Below the pieces are notes generated by a model. It worked only from the letters and a program-made list of their open reading frames with translations, did no database searches and was not told the DNA's origin. Below, piece after piece: positions 9,264 through 16,955 of a stretch of 42,855 nucleotides of DNA. Position 1 is the first letter of the stretch. Every line of letters starts with the position of its first letter. A program made the translations under genes and the position numbers. The stretch is from Marinomonas transparens (GTDB taxonomy: Bacteria > Pseudomonadota > Gammaproteobacteria > Pseudomonadales > Marinomonadaceae), in NCBI RefSeq assembly GCF_016463975.1, contig NZ_JAEMNX010000030.1, positions 1 through 42,855 on the forward strand. Reading direction: 5' to 3'.

Positions 9264-9790
9264 TAAAAATTCCCCTCAGGTTGGGTCGATTGAATAATCT
9301 TTTTAATGGCGTTTAATCGGCCGTAGAACCTTGTTGCTTTTTCTCTCGACTCATCTAACAATTTCAAAATAGTTGGTCGCTTATGTGGGAGTAGTCCTAA
9401 ATATTCCTGATAAGCATCAATCTCTCCCAACAGTAGTTTTAATTCAGCATTGGCTTTTTTTTCTTCATCTAGAAGATGCACCTCATTTGAGCTTTGACTT
9501 GTATCTATAGTTTCTTCGTCTGACGAGCCACAAGAGCTGCTGTTTAGCATTAGGATTAATTCAGAAGTAAGGTGGTAGGTTCGAGCGTTTCGCTCTCCAC
9601 TCGCGCTTAGGAGGCCTTTAGATGTCAGTCTGCTAACGTTCCTTGCTACTAGTCTAGTGGATTGGACTATATCTAGGTTTGTTGTACTTGATGCTAATTG
9701 AATGAGTTCTTTTCGTCTGATGCTGGTTCCTTCCACGCATTGTAAGAGTTCTTTGAACTGTTTATTCAAAGAAAATGGTTTGGATGTCAT
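9263..9790 (-). CDS. Winged-helix-like DNA-binding protein coupled to the helicase
   Basis: 175 aa. The N-terminal half reads as a winged helix: KELIQLASSTTNLD, then STRLVARNVSRLTSKG as the recognition helix and LLSASGERNARTYHL as the wing. A serine-rich linker follows (SSSCGSSDEE), then a helical C-terminus (KKANAELKLLLGEIDAYQEY) that could bind a partner. The next gene starts inside its stop codon, so the protein and the helicase are probably made in fixed ratio and may form a complex in which this subunit recognises DNA. It is not a member of a named family that I recognise. The start ATG at 9790 lies 100 bp from the divergent XRE gene with two operators between. Confidence 0.7.
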   Translation of the reverse strand: MTSKPFSLNKQFKELLQCVEGTSIRRKELIQLASSTTNLDIVQSTRLVARNVSRLTSKGLLSASGERNARTYHLTSELILMLNSSSCGSSDEETIDTSQSSNEVHLLDEEKKANAELKLLLGEIDAYQEYLGLLPHKRPTILKLLDESREKATRFYGRLNAIKKIIQSTQPEGNF

Positions 9791-9812
9791 GTTTGTGTCT
9801 CAAAAACTAAAT

Positions 9813-9829
9813 ACTTAGGATTGCTAAGT
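9813..9829. promoter_or_regulatory. Operator 1 of the divergent XRE/helicase promoter region
   Basis: ACTTAGGATTGCTAAGT is an inverted repeat with 6-bp arms and a 5-bp spacer. A matching site lies 34 bp away, centre to centre. It overlaps a plausible -10 (TATACT on the minus strand, 9832-9827) for the winged-helix/helicase operon. Likely bound by the XRE protein starting at 9891. Confidence 0.7.
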
Positions 9830-9846
9830 ATACAGAAATAAGTAAA

Positions 9847-9863
9847 ACTTAGACAATCTAAGT
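9847..9863. promoter_or_regulatory. Operator 2 of the divergent XRE/helicase promoter region
   Basis: ACTTAGACAATCTAAGT has the same 6-bp arms and 5-bp spacer as operator 1. It overlaps a plausible minus-strand -35 (TTGTCT, 9856-9851) spaced 18 bp from the -10 in operator 1. Two sites covering both promoter elements indicate repression of the helicase operon and probably autoregulation of the XRE gene. Confidence 0.7.
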
Positions 9864-9890
9864 ACATGAGACTTTAAAGATGAAACTATT

Positions 9891-10268
9891 TTGTCAGATA
9901 ACCCAATACCACTGCGGCTTAAACAAGCTCGTAATAAAATCGGCATATCTCAGAAAGAGCTTGGGATAAAAATTGGTATGGACGAAAGCTCTGCCAGCGG
10001 CCGTATGAACCACTATGAAAAGGGACGGCATGTTCCTGATATCGTGACGTTGAGAAAAATTGCTCAAGAGCTCAACGTTCCTCTGAATTACTTTTTGTGT
10101 GAAGACGATTTGAGTGCTGAACTGGCGTGTTTGATTTCCCGTTTGGATAATACTGCCAAAAAAGCATTAATTTCTGAGCTTGAGAAGTTGGAAGACTTAG
10201 AATTAGAAAAGGTTGTAGAACAGCGTGAGAACTCACCTGAGATTGCTATAGATATCAAAGACTTGTAG
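9891..10268 (+). CDS. XRE-family helix-turn-helix regulator
   Basis: 125 aa. A Cro/CI-type HTH fills residues 5-70: LRLKQARNKIGISQKELG, then the recognition region ending NHYEKGRHVPD and LRKIAQELNVPLNYFL. The C-terminal 50 residues are an acidic helix likely used for dimerisation. Translation appears to start at TTG: no in-frame ATG exists between the upstream stop at 9867 and this point, and the nearby ATG at 9880 is in another frame. A weak start suits a low-level repressor. It is divergent from the winged-helix/helicase operon and faces twin palindromes. By known behaviour of such regulators it probably represses the helicase operon and itself. Confidence 0.88.
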   Translation: MSDNPIPLRLKQARNKIGISQKELGIKIGMDESSASGRMNHYEKGRHVPDIVTLRKIAQELNVPLNYFLCEDDLSAELACLISRLDNTAKKALISELEKLEDLELEKVVEQRENSPEIAIDIKDL

Positions 10269-10277
10269 TTTAAATTC

Positions 10278-10357
10278 TTATGAGACCGCTTTGACTTTAG
10301 CACCTACTGGCACAACGACACCATTCTCAACAAAGTACTCCCAACTGATTCTTAGGT
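10278..10357 (-). pseudogene. Possible 3' remnant of a lost gene
   Basis: A minus-strand open stretch of about 26 codons ends RISWEYFVENGVVVPVG followed by AKVKAVS and a stop. It reads like protein sequence but has no start codon or ribosome binding site and is too short to be a gene. It may be the tail of a displaced cargo gene. Chance is a real alternative. Confidence 0.25.
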
Positions 10358-10431
10358 AAAAAAGTTGTTAATAGAACATTAGAAATTAAACCCAGTTTCT
10401 GAAATAAAAATGCACTTTAAGTAGTTGACGG

Positions 10432-11142
10432 CTATTCCATTAAGGGTCTGTTAAAGAACATTTCTCGATTGACTCCTGTTGACTTGAAAAGCTTAGCAGG
10501 CCGTTTCCCACTGATTTTGCTATTTCCTGTTTCGGTGACCATATTTGCTGACAGTACTCGATTTCTGAATGCCTTAGCTTGTAAATTTCGCCCTAAGATC
10601 ATCTCAAAAACGTGCTGGAGTTCAGTCAATGTGAATTCAGTTGGCATGAGCTCAATAGGCAAAGCAGTATAAGTGGCTTTTGCGTGTAAGCGCTTTGTTG
10701 CTGTATGGATTAATTCATTATGATCGAATGCTAAGCCATGTTGTTTTAAATCAGAAAGAGGCATCCAAGTAGACTTTTTGTCAGTATCTACTCGCTTAAC
10801 TTGGTTGATGTCCACGAGAGCAAAGTACAATACAGTGAGTGACCATCCACGAGGATCACGCTTAGGGGAGCTTACTGTTTTAACTTGCTCCAGATAGGCT
10901 GATTTCATACCTGTTTTTTGACGAAGTGTTCTGTGTGCTGCAGACTCAGTAGAATCATCTTCACCTAAGTGTATGAACCCACCAGGAAGAGCCCATTTGT
11001 CCTTGAACGGATGCTCTTCTCTCAAAACCATAAGAGTGTGCAGTTCATTATTAATTAATGAAAATATAGCGATATCAACAGTACATAAAGGAACATCAAA
11101 GTCGTGGATGTTGTATTGCTTTAAAAACTCTTCTTCTGTCAT
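10432..11142 (-). CDS. nrtR: NrtR-type NUDIX-related transcriptional regulator of NAD metabolism
   Basis: 236 aa. An N-terminal NUDIX fold (residues 15-145, with WALPGGFIHLGEDDST) is followed by a winged-helix domain (about 155-225, TLTELQHVFEMILGRNLQ, then FRNRVL). The Nudix box is degenerate: where hydrolases carry REUxEExGU this has RTLRQKTGM, lacking the metal-binding glutamates. That is typical of NrtR, which uses the NUDIX domain to sense an ADP-ribose-type ligand and the winged helix to bind operators. It is the last gene of a prs-like/nadV/nrtR cluster, 69 bp after nadV with a hairpin between. It probably controls the cluster through the palindrome in front of the prs-like gene. The regulator assignment is firm from domain order; the ligand is inferred from the family. 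Confidence 0.88.
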   Translation of the reverse strand: MTEEEFLKQYNIHDFDVPLCTVDIAIFSLINNELHTLMVLREEHPFKDKWALPGGFIHLGEDDSTESAAHRTLRQKTGMKSAYLEQVKTVSSPKRDPRGWSLTVLYFALVDINQVKRVDTDKKSTWMPLSDLKQHGLAFDHNELIHTATKRLHAKATYTALPIELMPTEFTLTELQHVFEMILGRNLQAKAFRNRVLSANMVTETGNSKISGKRPAKLFKSTGVNREMFFNRPLME

Positions 11143-11168
11143 TTATGTTCTCGTAAAATTATGTGAGA

Positions 11169-11203
11169 AAACCCACTAAGTACGTCCTTGTACAGGTGGG
11201 TTT
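11169..11203 (-). terminator. Hairpin between nadV and nrtR
   Basis: AAACCCAC pairs with GTGGGTTT across a loop that itself contains GTAC repeats. It lies just after the nadV stop. A weak intrinsic terminator or processing hairpin that lowers nrtR expression relative to nadV is the simplest reading. Confidence 0.5.
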
Positions 11204-11211
11204 ATGCGTTA

Positions 11212-12687
11212 TTAGGCTAGCTTAGCTTTGATATCAGCAAAGCTGGTTTCCTTAATTATTTTTCCGTTCTCAAAGACAATGTCTAATGCACCTTGTTGTT
11301 CTTGCTCAGGTGTCTGGCGGTCGAATAATTCAAAGCCATTTTCTGTTTCTTCTATGCGCAATAAGCCAGCCGCAGACTTCTTATCACCTTTGTCTGTAAT
11401 TGGGTCTTTAAAAATCTCACGACCTTGGCCATTCACTTGTCCCCATGTGGCTTTGATAGCAAAGCCAAAGGTATCTCGTGTTAGGTGTTGGTAAGTATAG
11501 CTACCAATACCAAATACAATATTCGTTGATGCGAATCCTTTTGCTTTAAGCCCTTTAAGAATGGCCTGAGCGCGTTGCAGTGTTATTGAATCCCCATAAA
11601 TTAATCCGACACGCTCATTTAATAATTTATAGCCATTATCCGTAGTGGTACCACCAAAAATATCCCATAAGCATTCCGCTGCGCCTTTGAATTCAGGCGT
11701 ACCTGGTGTTGCGTCAGCATCACCACAGATAACTTTTACTGGGTCACCGCTGTCCGGTCTAAAAACAACCTTCGCAAGTCCGATGGCATTAGGCTGACGG
11801 TTAAGAATGTCTTCTTTTAACACTTTTGTGAATTCACTAATGACTTTCCAAAAGTCCCAGGTATCAGAAACAATACTTACCACCCCTGATGGGTATAGGT
11901 CGTTAATGAGTCTTTTAAAAGTATCGATCTCGTTGTCTTTTTCGCCCATGCACATAACACTGTGTTCAGTGGCAGGGACAGAAACACCGACTACTCCATC
12001 AATACCATAATAGTCTTCGGCATAATCAATCGCAGCCACTGTATCAGTGCCGATAAAGTTGGCTAGGTGTCCAATACCAGATGCAGCAGCATCCAACATG
12101 CCACTCATACCACGAGAGCTAAAATCATGAGCTTGAACCGGTATGAAATCCAATGGAGCAGCTGTTTGTAACGCGTAATCGGTTAATAAACGCTTGTACT
12201 CATAGGCAATCGTAGCGGTTGTACATGGCTTCCATATTTCAGCACTAATACTTGTTTCTATGTAGTTAGTAAGCCAGAAAAACTCAGGTAGAGTGTTAAC
12301 AACGGTAAACATAGGAACCCTAATATTTACTCGGCTACCTTCTGGTAAAGATTTAATTTTTAATGGTAAGTAACCTAAATCGTGAAGCGCTTCAATGTGT
12401 TCAATTGGCATGGCACCTTCACCAAGAGACGTGTCCATTCTGCGTTTATATTTACTGACGACTTCTTGCTTAGGCTTAGCAAAAAACTCTTGGCCCCATT
12501 GGTCGATCAAAATGCGTTTGATGTAAGCTTGAATCCCAATGACAACCACCCGTTCATCATAGCCTTCAAGTAAATTTGCTAATCGAGATGAGCGTGGTGT
12601 GAAGTTTGCGTAAACATATTCAGTCCCTTCTGGATACTGGCGTCTGTGGTCTGCTTTATAAAAGTCGATAGACATTAATGGGTTCAT
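11212..12687 (-). CDS. nadV: Nicotinamide phosphoribosyltransferase (NAMPT/NadV family)
   Basis: 491 aa, full length for the family. The active-site stretches of NAMPT are present: HDFSSRGMSG (about residues 188-197), VPATEHSVM with the catalytic-type histidine (about 232-240), FRPDSGDPVKVI with the phosphate/ribose-binding R and D (about 311-322), and the glycine-rich FGIGSYTYQ (about 398-406). The known reaction makes NMN from nicotinamide and PRPP, bypassing NadE-dependent synthesis. The start ATG has AAGGAGCG upstream and lies 1 bp after the prs-like stop, so the two enzymes are translated together. A phage-type variant (Namat) of this family joins nicotinamide to ADP-ribose pyrophosphate to rebuild NAD. 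The pairing with a Prs-like gene fits either chemistry, and sequence alone does not decide. Confidence 0.93.
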   Translation of the reverse strand: MNPLMSIDFYKADHRRQYPEGTEYVYANFTPRSSRLANLLEGYDERVVVIGIQAYIKRILIDQWGQEFFAKPKQEVVSKYKRRMDTSLGEGAMPIEHIEALHDLGYLPLKIKSLPEGSRVNIRVPMFTVVNTLPEFFWLTNYIETSISAEIWKPCTTATIAYEYKRLLTDYALQTAAPLDFIPVQAHDFSSRGMSGMLDAAASGIGHLANFIGTDTVAAIDYAEDYYGIDGVVGVSVPATEHSVMCMGEKDNEIDTFKRLINDLYPSGVVSIVSDTWDFWKVISEFTKVLKEDILNRQPNAIGLAKVVFRPDSGDPVKVICGDADATPGTPEFKGAAECLWDIFGGTTTDNGYKLLNERVGLIYGDSITLQRAQAILKGLKAKGFASTNIVFGIGSYTYQHLTRDTFGFAIKATWGQVNGQGREIFKDPITDKGDKKSAAGLLRIEETENGFELFDRQTPEQEQQGALDIVFENGKIIKETSFADIKAKLA

Positions 12688-12688
12688 A

Positions 12689-13561
12689 TCACGCTCCTTT
12701 AGTGTTTGTTGTGATTAGATTGTTTGATTTATACGTGTAGTCAATAACGTGTAATTTATCGCTGGGCTGATGAGTAAAGCTTGTCGTGGTGTAAATCTCA
12801 TCAATGAGCCCTTCAAATACACTTAAGCCTTTGCTGAAAATTCCGTGAGTTACGTAGAGAACCACTTTTTCAGCATTCTTTGCTTTTAGCTGTTCTGCAA
12901 TTTTGATAAAGGTGTATCCGCCATCACAGATATCATCGGTAATGATGGCTACTTTTCCTGTTAAATCATCGGTTAGTACATCTGTATGAGTAATCTTTCC
13001 CGTTGTAGGGTTTCTCTGTTTTTCGCATATCACCATATTCGAAATATTAAGCTCTTCTTTTAACTCTGAGCAGCGTTGCAGTGCTCCTTTGTCAGGGCAA
13101 ACTAATACGGCCTTAGGGGAGCGTAATAAATCAGAGAGTCGGGAATCACTTTTTATTATCTCGGTAGCGGGAACGTTCGTTGCTCCTGTTAATTCAAGAC
13201 CGACATTGCTATGGCAATCCCATACTGCAAGTTCTTCAATGTTTAGATTTTTAATTAACTTAGCCATTAACTGTAGAGAGAAAGCTTGCCCTTCAGCACA
13301 AACACGATCCTGCCTAGCATAGGGTAAGTAAGGGATTTCAAGGCGAAGCTTAACTTGCTGTCCATAGTGATTTTCTAGTGCATTATCGATTAAGAGTAAG
13401 TCGAGCAAATCATCCGTGCTGTTGAGTATGGCTTTTATCGATACAAATTTTGGTGTGTCTGTCGGAAGGTAAGATAGTTGTACGTGCCTTTCGCCTCCAG
13501 AGAAACCAAGAGTCACTAGCTGAATTGTGTCGTTTAAATTCGTTGTGATTGTGATGCTCAT
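12689..13561 (-). CDS. Prs-like ribose-phosphate pyrophosphokinase, short NadV-associated form
   Basis: 290 aa, about 25 shorter than housekeeping Prs. It keeps YLPYARQDR near residue 80 (ATP/flexible loop side), a VWDCHSN stretch (canonical Prs has DLH) and a PRPP loop IITDDICDGGYTF where typical Prs has VDDMIDTGGT. The family makes PRPP from ribose-5-phosphate and ATP, feeding NadV in the next gene. The altered loops and linkage to nadV also match what is known of Adps, a phage Prs relative that pyrophosphorylates ADP-ribose for NAD reconstitution (NARP1). The start ATG is preceded by AAGGAGG at good spacing and a large palindrome. A housekeeping prs is expected elsewhere, so this copy is specialised. 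The enzyme class is sure; the substrate is open. Confidence 0.85.
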   Translation of the reverse strand: MSITITTNLNDTIQLVTLGFSGGERHVQLSYLPTDTPKFVSIKAILNSTDDLLDLLLIDNALENHYGQQVKLRLEIPYLPYARQDRVCAEGQAFSLQLMAKLIKNLNIEELAVWDCHSNVGLELTGATNVPATEIIKSDSRLSDLLRSPKAVLVCPDKGALQRCSELKEELNISNMVICEKQRNPTTGKITHTDVLTDDLTGKVAIITDDICDGGYTFIKIAEQLKAKNAEKVVLYVTHGIFSKGLSVFEGLIDEIYTTTSFTHQPSDKLHVIDYTYKSNNLITTNTKGA

Positions 13562-13578
13562 AATTACTGCCTCCTTGT

Positions 13579-13619
13579 TGTTGAATATATATTGTCACAG
13601 AGATAATATATATTCAACA
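13579..13619. promoter_or_regulatory. Perfect palindrome (15-bp arms) in the prs-nadV-nrtR promoter, probable NrtR operator
   Basis: The arm TGTTGAATATATATT (given 5'-3' on either outer flank: plus strand 13579-13593, reverse complement at 13605-13619) is repeated perfectly around an 11-bp spacer. It sits 18 bp upstream of the prs-like start on the minus strand, between the ribosome binding site and plausible -35/-10 elements (TTTACT and TATTAT). With nrtR as third gene of the operon, autoregulation through this site is the natural reading. It could also form an mRNA hairpin in the leader. Confidence 0.65.
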
Positions 13620-13829
13620 CATAAAGTAAAAAACTTATGAGGAGCTTCTTTTTGAACAATGAAGTGATTTTTTACCCGCAGAGCAAAAGCTGATATGGGT
13701 TGAGAGAGCTGGAGCTGCTCGCATACGCATGAAGATAAGTGGAGCTATCTACTTAAAGCTAATCAACTCCAAAATGATAAGCTTGGATACCTTTTTAATA
13801 AACATGATGAAGAAATAGGAAGAAACACG

Positions 13830-14276
13830 ATGAAATCTATTGTTTATATCGATATGGACGATGTCTTATGTGACTTCAAGGGAGCATATCAGCAGGCTCG
13901 GGTGAATGAGCCTAATATTATGTTCCCTCAATCTCAATATGGCTTTTTCGCAAATTTAGACCCTATTCCGTTTGGGGTTGAATCAGTTAAACAGCTTATT
14001 GATTCAAATCTTTATGATCCTTATATACTGACCGCACCTTCCATAAAAAATCCACTTTGCTATACAGAAAAGCGTATTTGGATTGAAAAATACTTTGGTT
14101 TAGAGTTCACGGAAAAACTCATTATTTCGCCGAATAAGAGTTTACTAAAGGGAGGCTATTTGATTGATGATAACGTTTCAGGAAAAGGACAGGATGCTTT
14201 TGAAGGCAAGCTTTTACATTATGGAAGTACATCATACCCTGACTGGAAAGCGGTGATGAAATACCTGAAAACTTGA
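13830..14276 (+). CDS. HAD-superfamily 5'(3')-deoxyribonucleotidase-like protein (NT5C type)
   Basis: 148 aa. Motif I is YIDMDDVLCDF (residues 6-16), with the nucleophile D8 or D10 pair typical of HAD phosphatases. A later GGYLIDDNVSGKG (about 110-122) supplies the acidic metal ligands of motif IV. The short cap and a YILTAPS (motif II-like, about 69-75) agree with cytosolic 5'-nucleotidase type C proteins, which remove phosphate from (deoxy)nucleotides. AGGAAG precedes the ATG. It is divergent from the NAD operon and may share its control region, so it might act on NMN or a nucleotide by-product, or on dNMPs during infection. Both are guesses. Size is slightly small for the family but complete. 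Confidence 0.8.
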   Translation: MKSIVYIDMDDVLCDFKGAYQQARVNEPNIMFPQSQYGFFANLDPIPFGVESVKQLIDSNLYDPYILTAPSIKNPLCYTEKRIWIEKYFGLEFTEKLIISPNKSLLKGGYLIDDNVSGKGQDAFEGKLLHYGSTSYPDWKAVMKYLKT

Positions 14277-14326
14277 ATTTAGGGGTATTGATTTAAAGGG
14301 CATGACAGAGGAAAAAATTTGCTTTG

Positions 14327-14592
14327 CTATGGGGCGAATAAACTATCGCTCGAGAATAATCTGCTGACTCGAGCTTCCAACTCTTGTATGCGTTGTTGCT
14401 CTGGCGTGAGAGCTTTAGTCATTGGTGTGACCCCTCCACGTTCACTTTGAAGCTGATTAACCCATCGCCGTAAAGCGGTTTCCTCCATCCTAGAGACTTG
14501 CAAGCCTCAGTAAAACTATAGCTCAGATTGAGCTCCAAGCTAGCGGCCTCATGCTTAAACTCTATTGAATATGTACGACGTTGTTTCGTCAT
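14327..14592 (-). pseudogene. IS3-family OrfA transposase remnant, frameshifted
   Basis: The minus strand from ATG at 14592 reads MTKQRRTYSIEFKHEAASLE and then SYSFTEACKSLGW, the start of an IS3-type OrfA helix-turn-helix. The frame then shifts and continues as ETALRRWVNQLQSERGGVTP and TKALTPEQQRIQELEARV before a premature stop at 14327. The leucine-zipper end and the whole OrfB are missing. One base change in the GGATGG region explains the shift. Together with the adjacent terminal repeat, this is a decayed insertion sequence between the nucleotidase gene and the Gabija-like operon. Confidence 0.8.
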
Positions 14593-14632
14593 TGAACACT
14601 TCTCTTAATGTGGCAATGTTACCACCTAAAAT

Positions 14633-14659
14633 GGTGTCCGGTTTTATTAGACCACTACA
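14633..14659 (-). repeat. Terminal inverted repeat of the IS3-family relic
   Basis: The minus strand here begins TGTAGTGGTCTAATAAAACC and continues to GGACACC, a form common at the left end of IS3-group elements. It lies 40 bp upstream of the OrfA start, as expected. No matching right end is present in the window. Confidence 0.7.
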
Positions 14660-14729
14660 GATTTGTGAAGCGATGATAAATTTGACCCGTAATCAAAAAA
14701 CGAGACAATAAAGCTTGCTCGTAGTAAAT

Positions 14730-16955
14730 TTAAATAAAATCCAACTGGAGCTCTTTATTAACCCTAGCTACTTTCCAACCGTTAGTCTTTAATTTTTCAA
14801 AGTCCTCGCTTGTCCAATCTATGTTGCTTGTGGCTGTTTTTTTATGGGATTCAGGAATGGCCAAACAAATGAGGTGAGTGGGTCGAGTTAATCCAACATA
14901 CAGCGTATTTAGCCAATTTTTTTTAGAGCCAGTCGCTTCATTAGCTCGCTGCTCCCCAAGAAGATAAGGCTTCAATTGACCAAGTATTGGTCCCCGATTT
15001 GTACTTTCAAGCAACAGCGTTGCTGTATGTGTCTGTCCTTTGACCGAATGGATAGTACCAAGCCTAAGATCGATAGTGTTGTCACTATCATTGAATTTAT
15101 GCCTATATAAATTATTTCTTTCACCCGCACCTTCTTCGAGGTGACTATCAGGAAGATCGACTTCATGCCAATCAATAAACTTGACTTTAGATGAGTCAAT
15201 ATCAGATCTATCAGTAAGGCTGCTAATCACCTCGAGAACAATTGCAGTTAAAGCTTCCCAGTTATGTTCATCCACTTTATTTTGGTTAGTCAAAGACTGT
15301 AGAACAACTTGGGTATAGGCTGCTGACAAAGAATCGCCAACTTCACGCTTAATGGCACTATGTTTATTTGCCACTGACTTTATCTTTGAAAAACTTGTGC
15401 CTTTAATATCATCGAGACTGTCACTACTGATTAAAAAACAAGCTCTCAATACTCCTTCGGCAAACTTTTCCAGACCAACAAATAGGCTCTTGGTATCCCT
15501 AATAAGATATCTGCCATGATTTAGGTAATCAATTAAATAGCTATGCTGCTGGTACTCTTTCGTCATCTTATCAGCAATATATGGCGTATAATAATCCCTA
15601 ATAGTTCTTGCAAACTCTTCTGTTGAAGGAACTCCATCCCTCTCTTTATGTACATGGGAACAAACCTTCACATTTGCAGACTCAAGCTCAAAAGAGGCTA
15701 GTTCCTTTGATAGGAGCTCTGCAAATGCTGGAATAACAAAACTTCTAGTCTCTTCACTAAAAACCAATACACAATGATTACAACCTCCATTTGAAGCGGC
15801 TCTCACTCCCTGCATTGCGATGTCTAAAGGATTTGTCTCAAAGATCGCAGCAATTGATGAAATACTTTGATCAAATCGATGACTAACAGGTAAGGTCAAT
15901 CCAGCAATACTTGGTGATGGATATGGGTCTAAACCATCTGATGGCATGGGAGGTTCAAAAGTATAGATTGTTTGATTAGCATCTCCAAACCTTTGCCTTG
16001 TGACAGCGTTTAGTTCTGGTATATCTGATAAAAATAGCTTGTGAAGCATTTTAGTCTGGGAGGAGGAAGTATCTTGTGCTTCATCAATAAACAGAAGAGG
16101 AAATCTCGCCCGAATTATTTTATATACATCTTCAGATGTATTCATTAATGCTTTGGAGAAAACAAAAATATCACTAAAACAAAACACCCCCTTATTTACT
16201 ACCTCTTCAACGCATTTTCTAAGTAACAGCTCTAGATCTGCGGAGAGCTCAAAGGGCTTATCTCCCCCGAGAGTCACGCGAACTGTATTATAAAACTCAT
16301 CAATGACTTTCCAATAAAGAGGAATGCCAAGACGCTGTTCTGATTCACTTTTCACCTCATGTTCAACTAACCATTGCTGAGCTTCAATATGTTTTTTTGT
16401 AGTCGATTTCGAACTCTTAATATCATCTAAACGTTTCCTAACTTGCTCAGCAACAAAGTGATCAGTTAAGGGGAGGTAATTATCTTTTTGTAGCAACTTA
16501 CGCCTTTGAGAGCGACAAAGATCATCATCAATGCTAACTAATGGAATACCTTTTGAGTTTAAATATGGTTTGGCTAAAAAATCACTAAAAAAACTGTGAA
16601 TAGTGCCTATAAAGTGAGGATGACGAAGAAGCCTCTGCCCTTCAAATGTACTTCCTAACCGCTCCTGAATTTCCTCTCTCGCTGCATTTGTCATAGACAG
16701 AACACAGACCCCTTGTGTTTTGGACGTCCAATAACGTGATAATAGAGCTAATTTAGCAACAAGCACCGTCGTTTTACCACTACCAGGGCATGCCTCAACA
16801 TCTAATTCATCAAGATTTTGCAAAACAGTTATTTGATGCTCATCAAAACCATTTTTTAACCCTAAAACTAATTCTACCCATTTAATATCTTCCGCAGAAA
16901 AAGGGGGGGCATCTTTGTTCTGACCACAGCTTAGCAACGATCGAATGCTATTCAT
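14730..16955 (-). CDS. UvrD/Rep-like SF1 helicase, Gabija GajB-like
   Basis: 741 aa from the ATG at 16955, preferred over a TTG at 16970 because AGGGG lies at good distance and OrfB-OrfA overlap is then 8 bp. Walker A is ACPGSGKTT (about residues 55-63), Walker B is LLFIDEAQDTSSS (about 288-300), motif III is RFGDANQTIYTF (about 325), motif V is LGTIHSVKGQTH (about 655) and motif VI is LYVGLTRPTH (about 690). A UvrD-type 3'-5' translocase is expected. It directly follows an OLD-family nuclease, the hallmark gene pair of Gabija (GajA plus GajB) and of class 2 OLD loci. At 741 aa it is clearly larger than commonly described GajB (about 500 aa). In Gabija, GajB is thought to sense nucleotide depletion or DNA ends and activate GajA. 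Confidence 0.88.
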   Translation of the reverse strand: MNSIRSLLSCGQNKDAPPFSAEDIKWVELVLGLKNGFDEHQITVLQNLDELDVEACPGSGKTTVLVAKLALLSRYWTSKTQGVCVLSMTNAAREEIQERLGSTFEGQRLLRHPHFIGTIHSFFSDFLAKPYLNSKGIPLVSIDDDLCRSQRRKLLQKDNYLPLTDHFVAEQVRKRLDDIKSSKSTTKKHIEAQQWLVEHEVKSESEQRLGIPLYWKVIDEFYNTVRVTLGGDKPFELSADLELLLRKCVEEVVNKGVFCFSDIFVFSKALMNTSEDVYKIIRARFPLLFIDEAQDTSSSQTKMLHKLFLSDIPELNAVTRQRFGDANQTIYTFEPPMPSDGLDPYPSPSIAGLTLPVSHRFDQSISSIAAIFETNPLDIAMQGVRAASNGGCNHCVLVFSEETRSFVIPAFAELLSKELASFELESANVKVCSHVHKERDGVPSTEEFARTIRDYYTPYIADKMTKEYQQHSYLIDYLNHGRYLIRDTKSLFVGLEKFAEGVLRACFLISSDSLDDIKGTSFSKIKSVANKHSAIKREVGDSLSAAYTQVVLQSLTNQNKVDEHNWEALTAIVLEVISSLTDRSDIDSSKVKFIDWHEVDLPDSHLEEGAGERNNLYRHKFNDSDNTIDLRLGTIHSVKGQTHTATLLLESTNRGPILGQLKPYLLGEQRANEATGSKKNWLNTLYVGLTRPTHLICLAIPESHKKTATSNIDWTSEDFEKLKTNGWKVARVNKELQLDFI

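Noticed and set aside
13621..13829. A small gene between the NAD operon and the nucleotidase
   Set aside because: Only short open stretches without a good start signal; likely promoter and leader DNA.
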